Below are positions 7,762 through 14,870 of a DNA stretch of 41,622 nucleotides, piece by piece. The stretch lies in assembly GCA_026706735.1 (NCBI GenBank), contig JAPOYD010000184.1:29213-70834 (forward strand), read 5' to 3'. Under the pieces are notes generated by a model. It saw only the letters and a list, made by a program, of their open reading frames with translations, ran no database searches and was not told the origin of the DNA. Origin of the DNA: Nitrospinota bacterium (GTDB lineage Bacteria; UBA8248). Position numbers and translations under genes: made by a program. Within the stretch, counting starts at the first letter, position 1. Every line of letters starts with the position of its first letter.

Positions 7762-8547
7762 TCAGATCGAATACATCTCGCCCCCGTCGACCTGCAGCGC
7801 AGCACCCGTGATGTAGCTCGCGCGCTCGCTGGCGAGAAAGGCCACCGCCGCCGCGAATTCCTCCGCCTCGCCGAGGCGGCCGATGGCGATGTCCTTCGTC
7901 ACCTCGGCATACACCTCCTCTTCGGTGCGGCCGCTCTCCGCGGCCATCTTCGCGATGCGCTCGGGCCAGTGGGTGTTAAAGCGTCCGGGGTTCACGATGT
8001 TGACCAGAATGCCGTCGCGCACGAACTCGCCCGCGAGGGACTTCGTGAAGTTGAGCAGCGCCGCCTTCGAGGCGTTCGACACCACGCGGCGGGGCCGGGG
8101 CTGGCGGCTGCTCGTGGAGCCCGTCATGATGATGCGGCCCCACTTCTGTCTTTGCATGTAGGGGATCACCAGACGGCTGAACTCGTGCGCCGCGTAGAGG
8201 ATGCTGCTCATGGAGTAATCCCAGTCGGCACGCTTCACGTCCAGGAAATCCCTGGTAGTGCTCACCCCTGCGTTGCTCACGAGGATGTGGACGGTGCCGA
8301 AAAGGGCGACCGTCTCCTCCACCACGGCGGCGATGTCTTCCGCTACGCTCACGTCGCAGCGCACCGCGCGCACCACGCCCTCAGAGACCGACTGGATTTC
8401 GCGCTTGGCCGCCGCCAGGCGCTCCTCGTTCCGCGCGCAGATGCAGACGTCGCAGCCCTCCCCCGCGAGTTCCTTCGCGACCGCGAGGCCCAGACCCGCG
8501 CTGCCTCCGGTTACGATGGCGGCTTTACCGTGAAGTCCCAAATCCAT
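7762..8547 (-). CDS. SDR-family protein lacking the catalytic tyrosine (BKR-like)
   Basis: This is a 261-residue short-chain dehydrogenase/reductase fold protein. The N-terminal nucleotide motif is TGGSAGLGLA, followed by NAG near residue 90 and the C-terminal SERASYITGAALQVDGG. At the usual YxxxK site the sequence reads SNASK (within RRVVSNASKAALL): the lysine is kept and the tyrosine is serine. This resembles the beta-ketoacyl-reductase-like SDR subgroup, whose members often have (L/V)SN-type sequences there. A classic SDR mechanism is therefore doubtful. The start at ATG 8547 is chosen because GAGG lies 8-9 nt upstream; an upstream in-frame ATG (8610) adds a charged, non-family stretch. 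The substrate is unknown. Confidence 0.82.
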   Translation of the reverse strand: MDLGLHGKAAIVTGGSAGLGLAVAKELAGEGCDVCICARNEERLAAAKREIQSVSEGVVRAVRCDVSVAEDIAAVVEETVALFGTVHILVSNAGVSTTRDFLDVKRADWDYSMSSILYAAHEFSRLVIPYMQRQKWGRIIMTGSTSSRQPRPRRVVSNASKAALLNFTKSLAGEFVRDGILVNIVNPGRFNTHWPERIAKMAAESGRTEEEVYAEVTKDIAIGRLGEAEEFAAAVAFLASERASYITGAALQVDGGEMYSI

Positions 8548-8622
8548 TTTTTCATCCTCGTCTGATGCGGAAAATTCCCTCTTTTCCTGATGTTCCACCA
8601 GTTCCGGCAAAAAAGAGAATAC

Positions 8623-8721
8623 CGTAGGGGCGGACCCATGTGTCCGCCCGCTTCGTGTTTTCGCCGCGTTCGCCTATCGGCCTGGGTTAGCTTTGGGAGG
8701 ACACATAGGTCCTCCCCTACG
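8623..8721. repeat. 99-bp intergenic element with CGTAGGGG/CCCCTACG ends
   Basis: The element begins CGTAGGGG at 8623 and ends CCCCTACG at 8721. The next bases inside each end (GCGGACCCATGTGTCC and GGACACATAGGTCC) are also partly inverted copies. It lies in the gap between the SDR gene and the promoter of the selenoprotein candidate. A related compact palindrome occurs at 9758-9785. The rest of the gap (8548-8622, 8722-8776) shows no gene. Confidence 0.65.
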
Positions 8722-8776
8722 AAACCTTTTGCATCTCTCTTGCACGGAGCCGGTGCATCAGCCGCGTCGATGGCGA

Positions 8777-8805
8777 TTGAGAATGCGCATACGCCCCCTT
8801 ATAAT
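8777..8805 (+). promoter_or_regulatory. Near-consensus sigma70 promoter for the AhpD-like selenoprotein gene
   Basis: TTGAGA (8777-8782), a 17-bp spacer and a perfect TATAAT (8800-8805) match the sigma70 consensus at 11 of 12 positions. Transcription would begin near 8812, leaving a leader of about 30 nt with the ribosome site GAGGAGAGG (8831-8839) before ATG 8844. This is the strongest promoter I can see in the window, and it argues that the TGA-containing gene behind it is expressed rather than decayed. Confidence 0.72.
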
Positions 8806-8843
8806 CCACCGATTCCGCCGTTCGCCACCCGAGGAGAGGAAAT

Positions 8844-9116
8844 ATGACGGAGCGCGCCGATTTTCGCCAGTTCTACCGCGACGCCCATAAAGTGGACCTG
8901 CTCACCGACCGCGAGAAAATCCTGATGGGCCTGGCTATCGCCATCGTGCGCAACTGCCAGCCGTGAGTGGACCGCCGCCTGGCGGACGCCGGGAAAGCGG
9001 GCCTCGAAGAGGAGACGCTCGACGCCGCATTCGATTTGACCGCCGCCGTCATGGCGGGTATCGCCCAGAGCATGAACCAGCGCTACAAGGAGTCGCGGGC
9101 TCAGGGCGCTTCCTAG
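8844..9116 (+). CDS. AhpD-like (carboxymuconolactone decarboxylase fold) selenoprotein, in-frame TGA as Sec
   Basis: Reading from ATG 8844, with GAGGAGAGG just upstream, the frame gives MTERADFRQFYRDAHK, then LTDREKILMGLAIAIVRNCQP. It meets TGA at 8964-8966 (codon 41) and then runs open to TAG at 9114-9116, 90 residues in all. The sequence before and after the TGA forms one continuous AhpD/CMD-like helical protein (NCQP-TGA-VDRRLADAGKAG, then TLDAAFDLTAAVMAGIAQSM). The TGA stands exactly where the second Cys of the redox C-x-x-C motif belongs, giving C38-x-x-U41. A hairpin with an apical GGAC loop follows, as expected for a bacterial SECIS. The usual His four residues after the second Cys is Arg45. 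A peroxidase or disulfide-reductase role is inferred from the family. A plain nonsense mutation of TGC/TGT is the alternative. Confidence 0.8.
8975..9000 (+). promoter_or_regulatory. Candidate bacterial SECIS hairpin
   Basis: Folded by hand, CTGGC (8979-8983) pairs with GCCGG (8988-8992), including one U-G pair, around the apical tetraloop GGAC (8984-8987). A lower stem CCGC/GCGG (8975-8978 with 8997-9000) continues past a GAAA bulge (8993-8996). The apical loop begins 17 nt after the TGA and has G in its first two positions. Both points fit the published rules for bacterial SECIS elements; the E. coli fdhF loop is GGUC. A competing 5-bp hairpin at 8972-8985 is possible. Confidence 0.55.
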
Positions 9117-9126
9117 AGATCCCCTT

Positions 9127-9678
9127 ATGAAAGACTGGTTCAGGAGATTCACGGATTTCGACGACCCGAACAAGCTGATGCCCTGGAAGGACAAAAGCCC
9201 CGAACCCCAGGGGGAGCATCCGGAGGACCGCCCCGAAATCCCCATCAAGCCGGGCTGGTATTTCGCCATGTACTTCATCATGGGCGTGGGGTTCGACACC
9301 CTGTTCCCCACTTACGTTTTCCCGGAAAGCGTGCGCTTCACGCTCGGGGCGGGGATGGTGCTCGCGGGCGCCGTCCTGAACTCGGCCTCCCTCGTCCGCT
9401 ACAGGAACGCCCGCACGAGCCACGAGACGAACAAGCCCGCCCTGGCCCTCATCACGGAGGGCCCCTACAGCTTCTCGAGAAACCCCATCTATCTGGGCTA
9501 CATGTGCCTCTTCCTGGGACTCGGGATTTTCCTCAACAACTTGTGGATATTCGTTCTGGGTGCGCCGCTCCTCGCCACGGTGCAGGTGGCCATCATCGCG
9601 CGCGAAGAAGATTACCTGACGGAGAAATTCGGCGAGGAATACGGCGAATACTGCCAGAGCGTGCGCCGCTGGCTGTAG
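9127..9678 (+). CDS. Isoprenylcysteine methyltransferase-like (ICMT/PEMT family) membrane protein
   Basis: This 183-residue protein has a charged N-terminal 40 residues and about four hydrophobic segments. The C-terminal part carries the ICMT-family signature: TEGPYSFSRNPIYLGY, the acidic REEDYLTEKFGEEYGEYC, and a terminal VRRWL. In this family these regions bind S-adenosylmethionine and form the active site. Bacterial members methylate small or lipid substrates that are mostly undefined, since protein prenylation is absent in bacteria. ATG 9127 is 10 bp after the stop of the AhpD-like gene, so both are likely on one transcript from the promoter at 8777. A short hairpin (AGGGGG/CCCCCT, 9677-9693) overlaps the stop codon. 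Confidence 0.82.
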   Translation: MKDWFRRFTDFDDPNKLMPWKDKSPEPQGEHPEDRPEIPIKPGWYFAMYFIMGVGFDTLFPTYVFPESVRFTLGAGMVLAGAVLNSASLVRYRNARTSHETNKPALALITEGPYSFSRNPIYLGYMCLFLGLGIFLNNLWIFVLGAPLLATVQVAIIAREEDYLTEKFGEEYGEYCQSVRRWL

Positions 9679-9711
9679 GGGGTGTTGCCCCCTAATCGAG
9701 AGTGTTCAACA

Positions 9712-9737
9712 GTCATTCCGGCGAAAGCCGGAATGAC
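9712..9737. repeat. REP-type hairpin, perfect 11-bp arms
   Basis: GTCATTCCGGC (9712-9722) and GCCGGAATGAC (9727-9737) flank the loop GAAA. The same ATTCCGGC..GCCGGAAT ends border the larger repeat copies at 33486-33615 and 38695-38848, so this looks like a minimal member of that family. It lies in the gap between convergent genes, where it could also slow transcription. Confidence 0.75.
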
Positions 9738-9757
9738 GAGCAAAACCACATTCGCCC

Positions 9758-9785
9758 GTAGGGGCGGTTCGCGAACCGCCCCTAC
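9758..9785. repeat. 28-bp perfect palindrome
   Basis: The 14-bp half-site GTAGGGGCGGTTCG is followed directly by its reverse complement with no loop. The outer GTAGGGGCGG is shared with the element at 8623-8721. The remainder of this gap (9786-9876) includes one inverted copy of the dispersed end motif (GGGCTTTTCCAACAACCCC at 9840-9858) and no gene. Confidence 0.75.
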
Positions 9786-9876
9786 AATCCCATCACGTCA
9801 AACGCCCATTCATCGGGCACGTTAAACCTCCATTCATCAGGGCTTTTCCAACAACCCCTCCGGCGCGGCTCACTCG

Positions 9877-9911
9877 AAAAAAAGAGGCCGCCCCATGCGG
9901 AGCGGCCCCTC
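9877..9911 (-). terminator. Intrinsic terminator of the DUF296 gene
   Basis: Read on the minus strand, GGCCGC (9907-9902) pairs with GCGGCC (9891-9886) around a loop of about 10 nt, then CTC and seven T (9883-9877). It begins about 30 bp after the stop of the PPC/DUF296 gene, the normal place for a Rho-independent terminator. Confidence 0.7.
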
Positions 9912-9940
9912 GAAACTCGACTCGGATGATTCTTTCTGAA

Positions 9941-10546
9941 CTAGCGCACACCCTTGGGTTTGGGGCGCGCCTTGCGCTTGGTGATCTCTTTTTTGATCGC
10001 GGCGTCTGATTTCCCGTTCGTCTCGATGCCGAAGACCTCACCCACGCGGGTGTGCTTGTCCATCAGGCGCATGAAGGAGATGTCGCTCAATTCGGCGATC
10101 ACCATCTCGCAGGTGCTGAAAATGGTGCATCCTTCCACCAGATGGCCACCGAAACACGTCGCCTCGGGCCGGCCCATCGAGATGGTGACGTGGGCGTGGA
10201 GGTAGGGCTCGCCCGCCTCGGTCTCGGTGATGTTGCCGCTCATCTGCAGGAGTTCCAGCGGGCCGTTTATGGGCGTGAAGATGCGGCACTCGTCGTTGAT
10301 GGGAAACGGGTTGGGGAACTGCCAGACGTTTCTGAGCACCGCCTTCTGCAGGCTCGCCGCCACGCTCAGGATGACGCCCGCCTTCACGCCCTTCTCCTGG
10401 CATATCTTGAGCGTCGTGCCGAACAGATCGTCCCCCGGCGCCATGCGGATGGCCAGGACGCGGCCGATGCCCGCCTCGGCCACGTCGTAGCGGGCCTTGC
10501 GGGTCTTCCAATTGGAATTATCAAAACTCGTCAGTTTTCTCGCCAT
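9941..10546 (-). CDS. PPC/DUF296 domain protein
   Basis: This 201-residue protein consists mainly of a PPC (DUF296) domain. Marks are IRMAPGDDLFGTTLKICQEK, GVILSVAASLQKAVLRNVW, LELLQMSGNIT, and the C-terminal half with AHVTISMGRPEATCFGGHL and VEGCTIFSTCEMVIAEL. In plants this domain follows AT-hook motifs; bacterial versions are stand-alone trimeric proteins of unknown function, some with metal-binding histidines. Here the domain is flanked by a short N-terminus and a very basic C-terminal tail (KKEITKRKARPKPKGVR), which could contact nucleic acid; that is inference. The gene is a single unit with its own terminator at 9877-9911. Confidence 0.85.
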   Translation of the reverse strand: MARKLTSFDNSNWKTRKARYDVAEAGIGRVLAIRMAPGDDLFGTTLKICQEKGVKAGVILSVAASLQKAVLRNVWQFPNPFPINDECRIFTPINGPLELLQMSGNITETEAGEPYLHAHVTISMGRPEATCFGGHLVEGCTIFSTCEMVIAELSDISFMRLMDKHTRVGEVFGIETNGKSDAAIKKEITKRKARPKPKGVR

Positions 10547-10678
10547 GGATACTCATTCTCCCTGAGAGGCCTTCCGCCTCGTATGTGAAAAGATATGCTG
10601 TGCACGAAATTTTTCGGGGTTATACCACACCGAACCCCGGCGCGCATTCCGGGGAAGGGCGCTCGCGACGATTCCGCA

Positions 10679-11962
10679 TCAAGCGCCCGGCGCCTCGTAG
10701 CGGACCTCCCCGTTCGTGACGGTGCAGACGACGAACGCATCCGCCTCGAACACGTCGCCCAGGTGCAAATCGCCCACCCCGCGCGGCGGGCAGACGACGC
10801 AGAAATCGGCCGCGCCGCCGGGCTTCAAGACACCCAGGTTCTCGAAGCCGAGCGCCTCGGCGCCCGAGCGCGTGCACATCTCGAGCAGTTCGGCGTCCGT
10901 GATCTCCGCATCCGCCTCGCGAAGGACGCGGGCCTCATCCAGAAGCGAGAGCGAGGGGCTGCTCGCCAGGCTGTCGGTTCCCAAGCACAGGTCCAGACCC
11001 GCCTCGCGCATGCGCGCCGCATCGGCGAAGGGGTGGCCGAAAAAACGCGCCGAGCGCGGACAGAGACAAACCCGCACCCCGTTCTTTTTGAGGAGCATCC
11101 AGTCTTCCGCATTGGTCTGGTTCGCGTGAACGGCGAGTGTGAGGCCGCCCAGCGCGTCCGCCAGATCGAGATGGGCGACGGGCCGAAGCCCCGAGGGCTT
11201 GAAGCCGTCCAGCGCACCGTTCAACGCCCGGTGGACCCTCGCGAGCGCGCCGCCGCCGTCTTGTAAGAATTCGATCTCATCCATACTTTCACCCAGGTGC
11301 GTCGCCACGGGCCAGCCTCTCGCTCTCGCCTCATCGCGGGCGGCGCGGTAGAGGGCGAGCGAGGCGCTATAGGGCGCATGGGGGCTCAGGCCGTGGCGAA
11401 CAGCGCTCGGTATGGGGCCCTCGTATTCCGGGAAAAGGTCGCAGGCTTTCATCTTTTCCGCCAAAATCTCGTCCGCCCGCGCAGGATCCAGCCCCAGCAC
11501 CTCGTGGAACACCACGCCGCGCATCCCTGCGCCCGCGATTGCCGTGGCGCTCTCGCCCGAGGTCGAGACGTCGCCTACGCAGGTGACGCCCGCCGCCAAG
11601 CTCGCCGCGACGCCGATTTGGGCCGAGGACAGGAACAGATGCACGGGCCAGTCTCTCATCTCGCGCACGAGGGAGACGATCCACTCTTCCATCGGCCCCG
11701 GCTTTCGTTTGAGGCCCGAGAGTTCCAGATGCGTGTGCGCGTTGACGAGACCGGGAATCAGGACCGCGCGGCCGAAATCGCGCTCTAAGGCCACGGGTTC
11801 CGCGGGACGAACGAAGGCCTCATCCCCCACCGCCAGAACGCGGCCCGAGGCGGTGAGGATCGCGCCGCGCCGGATGGGCGGCCCCTCCACCGGACATACC
11901 AGGTCCGCCAGCCAAAGCTCCATCTTCTGTGTTCGGGGTGTTCGGGGCGATTCCGTCGTCAC
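10679..11962 (-). CDS. mqnX: Aminodeoxyfutalosine deaminase (amidohydrolase family)
   Basis: This is a 427-residue metal-dependent amidohydrolase of the cytosine-deaminase/TRZ type. It shows the HxH motif (NAHTHLE, His76/His78), the substrate-pocket GLSPHAPYS, the metal His in VATHLGES, and the catalytic Asp region LGTDSLASS. Context decides the substrate: it lies 12 bp after mqnC and in the same direction as mqnE and mqnA. In the futalosine pathway some bacteria deaminate 6-amino-6-deoxyfutalosine to futalosine with such an enzyme. The frame begins at GTG 11962, but ATG 11923 (MELWLADLVCPVEG) is the more family-like start. Specificity cannot be proved from sequence, and a general adenosine-type deaminase is the alternative. 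Confidence 0.8.
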   Translation of the reverse strand: MTTESPRTPRTQKMELWLADLVCPVEGPPIRRGAILTASGRVLAVGDEAFVRPAEPVALERDFGRAVLIPGLVNAHTHLELSGLKRKPGPMEEWIVSLVREMRDWPVHLFLSSAQIGVAASLAAGVTCVGDVSTSGESATAIAGAGMRGVVFHEVLGLDPARADEILAEKMKACDLFPEYEGPIPSAVRHGLSPHAPYSASLALYRAARDEARARGWPVATHLGESMDEIEFLQDGGGALARVHRALNGALDGFKPSGLRPVAHLDLADALGGLTLAVHANQTNAEDWMLLKKNGVRVCLCPRSARFFGHPFADAARMREAGLDLCLGTDSLASSPSLSLLDEARVLREADAEITDAELLEMCTRSGAEALGFENLGVLKPGGAADFCVVCPPRGVGDLHLGDVFEADAFVVCTVTNGEVRYEAPGA

Positions 11963-11974
11963 GGGAGAGCGTTG

Positions 11975-13054
11975 CTAGATCAGTTCGTAGAAGAAATTGC
12001 GCCGCCTGGGCGTGAAGCCCGCGTTCCGCGCCATGCGGTGGAGGTCGTCCTCGTTCAGGGCGTAGGTGGTGCCGGCGGCGCTCACCACGTTTTCCTCCAG
12101 CATGGTGGAGCCCATGTCGTTGCAGCCGTAGTGGAGCGACAACTCGCCGACCTTCATGCCCTGCGTCACCCAGGAGGACTGGAAGTTCGCGATGTTGTCC
12201 AGATACAGGCGGCTGATGGCCAGCATCCTGAGATACTCTGCGCTGCCCACCGTCTGCGCCTTGAGGGGCGCTGCGCCGTCGTTCTGGAACGTCCAGCAGA
12301 TGTAGGCCGTGAAGCCGCCCGTCTCGTCCTGAAGCTCGCGCAGGCGGTGTAAATGCTCAATGCGCTCGGCATCCGTTTCCACGTGGCCGAACATCATCGT
12401 GGCTGAAGAGCGAATCCCCAGGTTGTGGGCGACGCGCATGACTTCGAGCCAGCCCTCTGTGTTCACCTTGAGCCTCGATATCTTGTCCCTCACGCGATCG
12501 ACCAGAATCTCGCCGCCGCCGCCCGGCACCGAATCCAAGCCCGCTGCGTGAAGGCGCGTGAGTACCACCTCATAAGGCATGTCCTCTAATTTGGCGATGT
12601 GGTGAATCTCCGGCGGACTCAAGGCGTGGAGGTGGAGGTCCGGGAACTCCCCCTTCATCCAGGAGAAGAGCTCCTCGTACCATTCGATCCGGAGGTCCGG
12701 ATGGTGCCCGCCCTGGAGCAGGATCTGCCTGCCGCCGACGGCGTAGAGTTCGTCCAGTTTCTGCCTTATCTCATCTCTCGTGCGGATATAGGCTTCGGGG
12801 TGATCCCCCGGCGGACGGTAGAACGCGCAGAACGTGCAGTAGACGTCGCACACGTTCGTGTAGTTGATGTTCCTGTCCACGCAATAGGTCGCGTAGCCCT
12901 CCGGGTGCAGGCGCGCGCGCACGTCGTCCGCCGCGGCCCCCAGGGCGACCAGATCGTCGCCTTCGAGCAGGGCGAGCCCCTCTTCAAAAGAGAGCCGCTC
13001 GCCTCCCGCCGCCTTCTCAATCGCCTCGTAGAACGCCGTCGTCGCCGTGGTCAT
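11975..13054 (-). CDS. mqnC: Cyclic dehypoxanthine futalosine synthase MqnC
   Basis: This is a 359-residue radical SAM enzyme that cyclises dehypoxanthine futalosine in the futalosine route to menaquinone. The cluster motif is CDVYCTFC (Cys69, Cys73, Cys76; the regular C-x3-C-x2-C) after RNINYTNV. Family-specific marks are LLQGGHHPDL, the glycine-rich DSVPGGGGEIL, and the C-terminal NDMGSTMLEENVVSAAG, which separate it from the related MqnE. Starting at ATG 13054, it follows the cyclase gene by about 50 bp and precedes the deaminase gene by 12 bp. Length and motifs look intact. Confidence 0.94.
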   Translation of the reverse strand: MTTATTAFYEAIEKAAGGERLSFEEGLALLEGDDLVALGAAADDVRARLHPEGYATYCVDRNINYTNVCDVYCTFCAFYRPPGDHPEAYIRTRDEIRQKLDELYAVGGRQILLQGGHHPDLRIEWYEELFSWMKGEFPDLHLHALSPPEIHHIAKLEDMPYEVVLTRLHAAGLDSVPGGGGEILVDRVRDKISRLKVNTEGWLEVMRVAHNLGIRSSATMMFGHVETDAERIEHLHRLRELQDETGGFTAYICWTFQNDGAAPLKAQTVGSAEYLRMLAISRLYLDNIANFQSSWVTQGMKVGELSLHYGCNDMGSTMLEENVVSAAGTTYALNEDDLHRMARNAGFTPRRRNFFYELI

Positions 13055-13106
13055 GGATTTCCTCTGGAGTCGTTCAAGCCCTGGGAATAATGCGGGAGTG
13101 CGGCGA

Positions 13107-14846
13107 TCAGGTCAACAGATGAAACCGGCGGTGCGAGTCGTTCCCCCGCCCCAGAACGACATCACGGGGATTCTCGATGGCGCGGATGGTGAGCGGGGCC
13201 GCGCGGTTTCTCACCTCGATCTGATGCGCGGGAAAGGCGGAGACGTCCACGCCCGCGCGCTCCGCCACCTGGGCGGAGATGACGAGCCTGCAGCCATATT
13301 CCTTTGTCAGGTCCTGTAAGCGGCTGGCCGTGTTCACCGTATCGCCCACCGCCGTGAGATACTTCGCCACGCCCCGGCCCATGTGGCCCACCACGGTGGG
13401 GCCGGTGTGTATTCCGACCCCGACGCGGAGGGGTTCATCCAGTTCGTCGGCGAGGGTCTCGCTCATCCCGTCGAGCGCGTCCACGATGGCGCAGGCCGCA
13501 GCCAGGGCCTGCCTGCAGCCTTCTTCTGGACCCTCCTCGACGCCGAAGAGCGCCATGACGCCGTCGCCCACGAACTGGTTGATGAGTCCGCCCTCCTTTG
13601 TGATCGCCTCGCCCATCACGTCGAAATAGCAGTTGAGGAAGAACACGACGTCATAGGGAAGTTTCTTCTCGGCGATGCGGGTGAAGCCCCTCAAGTCCGC
13701 GAACAAGACGGCCACGCCGCGCTCCTGGCCTGCGGCGTAGCCGCGTTGCGCAAAGCCCTGCGACGCATCCGCGCCTGCGGGAAGCAGGAGCAGGACCGAG
13801 AGGTCTCCCCCCGGGCGCAACTGGCACGCGAGGCGAACGTCGGGTGCTGCCTTGATACGCTCCAGAACGCGCTGTTCTTCCGGTTGCGCGGATGTTAAGT
13901 CGTCCGCCCCGCCCAGCAGCTTCACCCGGCAGGTGGAGCACCGCCCGCGTCCGCCGCATACCGAAGCGTGCGGGACGCCTGCGGCGCGGCTCGCCTCCAG
14001 CACGGTGGAGCCCACCGGCGCCACGGCCTCACGCCCGCCCGCATAGGCGACGCGGAACGTCTTGCGCATCCGCTCCCGCGCACTGCGCGCGCCCCGCCCT
14101 GCGAACACCAGCGCGATAAGGCCCAGATAGCCCCACCAGAGCGCGTCGCGCGCGAGGTGGAGCTGTCCCCTCTGCGCGCGGTCCGGCATCCCGGTTCCGC
14201 GCAGCATCCCGCGCCGCCACTCCACATCCGCCGAGAGCCTCGCCGCCTCGCGGCCGCCCTGGCTGAAGCCGGCCAGCGAGAGGGCGGCGATGAGGACCAT
14301 GACGGAAAGACACGCCGGGAACCACTTCGAGTACCAGGGCTTGAGCCTCAGCCAGTAGTGGAGGCCCACGCAGGCGTGCGTCCAGGCGATGAGCAGAAAA
14401 ATCGTCTGTTTGAGGCCCACGTCGGGCGAGCGCTCCCAGTAGAGGTACATCAGGCGCTCGTAGGTATCTAAAGTGCCGAACCACTCATGGGCCAGGCGCG
14501 TGCCCACCACGTGCGAGATCATGAACAGGGGGATGGAGAGGCCCAGGACGATCTGGAGCGCCTCCCAGAGCGGCATCCTGAGACTTCGGCGGTTGAACAG
14601 GCCGTACATCGCGAGCGCCGTATGCAGGATGAGCGAGCCATAGAAGAGGAAAGAACCCGGGCCGCTCCGCCAGAATCCCAGAAACCAGTATCTGCCCGCG
14701 TCCATCGCGGCGAGCGAGGCCAGACCCAGGGCGTGGTTCAAAAGATGCGTGATGAGAAAGAGGACAAGAACGCAGCCGGTGCCAAGGCTCATGCGTCTGC
14801 GCCAGTGTTCGATTTTAGAGGCGGCGGCAGGCGCATCGGTGGTCAT
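13107..14846 (-). CDS. Membrane-anchored class III adenylate cyclase with [2Fe-2S] ferredoxin domain
   Basis: This 579-residue protein has three parts. Residues about 20-255 form a membrane domain of six or so helices with histidines at 34, 38, 75, 112, 157 and 163, resembling a heme-b quinone-reactive anchor such as SdhC. Residues about 262-355 are a plant-type ferredoxin with Cys297, Cys303, Cys306 and Cys341. Residues about 375-560 are a class III cyclase: metal Asp384 and Asp428, transition-state Asn505 and Arg509, and Thr498 at the base-recognition site, suggesting class IIIb. The usual Lys in N-K-F-x-G-D is Gln424. It would make cAMP in the cytoplasm under control of redox or quinone state; the signal is inferred. 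It lies inside the menaquinone cluster, 24 bp after the hydrolase gene. Confidence 0.88.
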   Translation of the reverse strand: MTTDAPAAASKIEHWRRRMSLGTGCVLVLFLITHLLNHALGLASLAAMDAGRYWFLGFWRSGPGSFLFYGSLILHTALAMYGLFNRRSLRMPLWEALQIVLGLSIPLFMISHVVGTRLAHEWFGTLDTYERLMYLYWERSPDVGLKQTIFLLIAWTHACVGLHYWLRLKPWYSKWFPACLSVMVLIAALSLAGFSQGGREAARLSADVEWRRGMLRGTGMPDRAQRGQLHLARDALWWGYLGLIALVFAGRGARSARERMRKTFRVAYAGGREAVAPVGSTVLEASRAAGVPHASVCGGRGRCSTCRVKLLGGADDLTSAQPEEQRVLERIKAAPDVRLACQLRPGGDLSVLLLLPAGADASQGFAQRGYAAGQERGVAVLFADLRGFTRIAEKKLPYDVVFFLNCYFDVMGEAITKEGGLINQFVGDGVMALFGVEEGPEEGCRQALAAACAIVDALDGMSETLADELDEPLRVGVGIHTGPTVVGHMGRGVAKYLTAVGDTVNTASRLQDLTKEYGCRLVISAQVAERAGVDVSAFPAHQIEVRNRAAPLTIRAIENPRDVVLGRGNDSHRRFHLLT

Positions 14847-14870
14847 GAAACCAGTCTCCAGGGGGGCGGC

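Noticed and set aside
8844..8966. Reading the AhpD-like gene as a 40-residue peptide ending at TGA
   Set aside because: The same frame continues for 49 more family-like codons to a TAG, and a 40-residue CMD fragment would lack half the fold.
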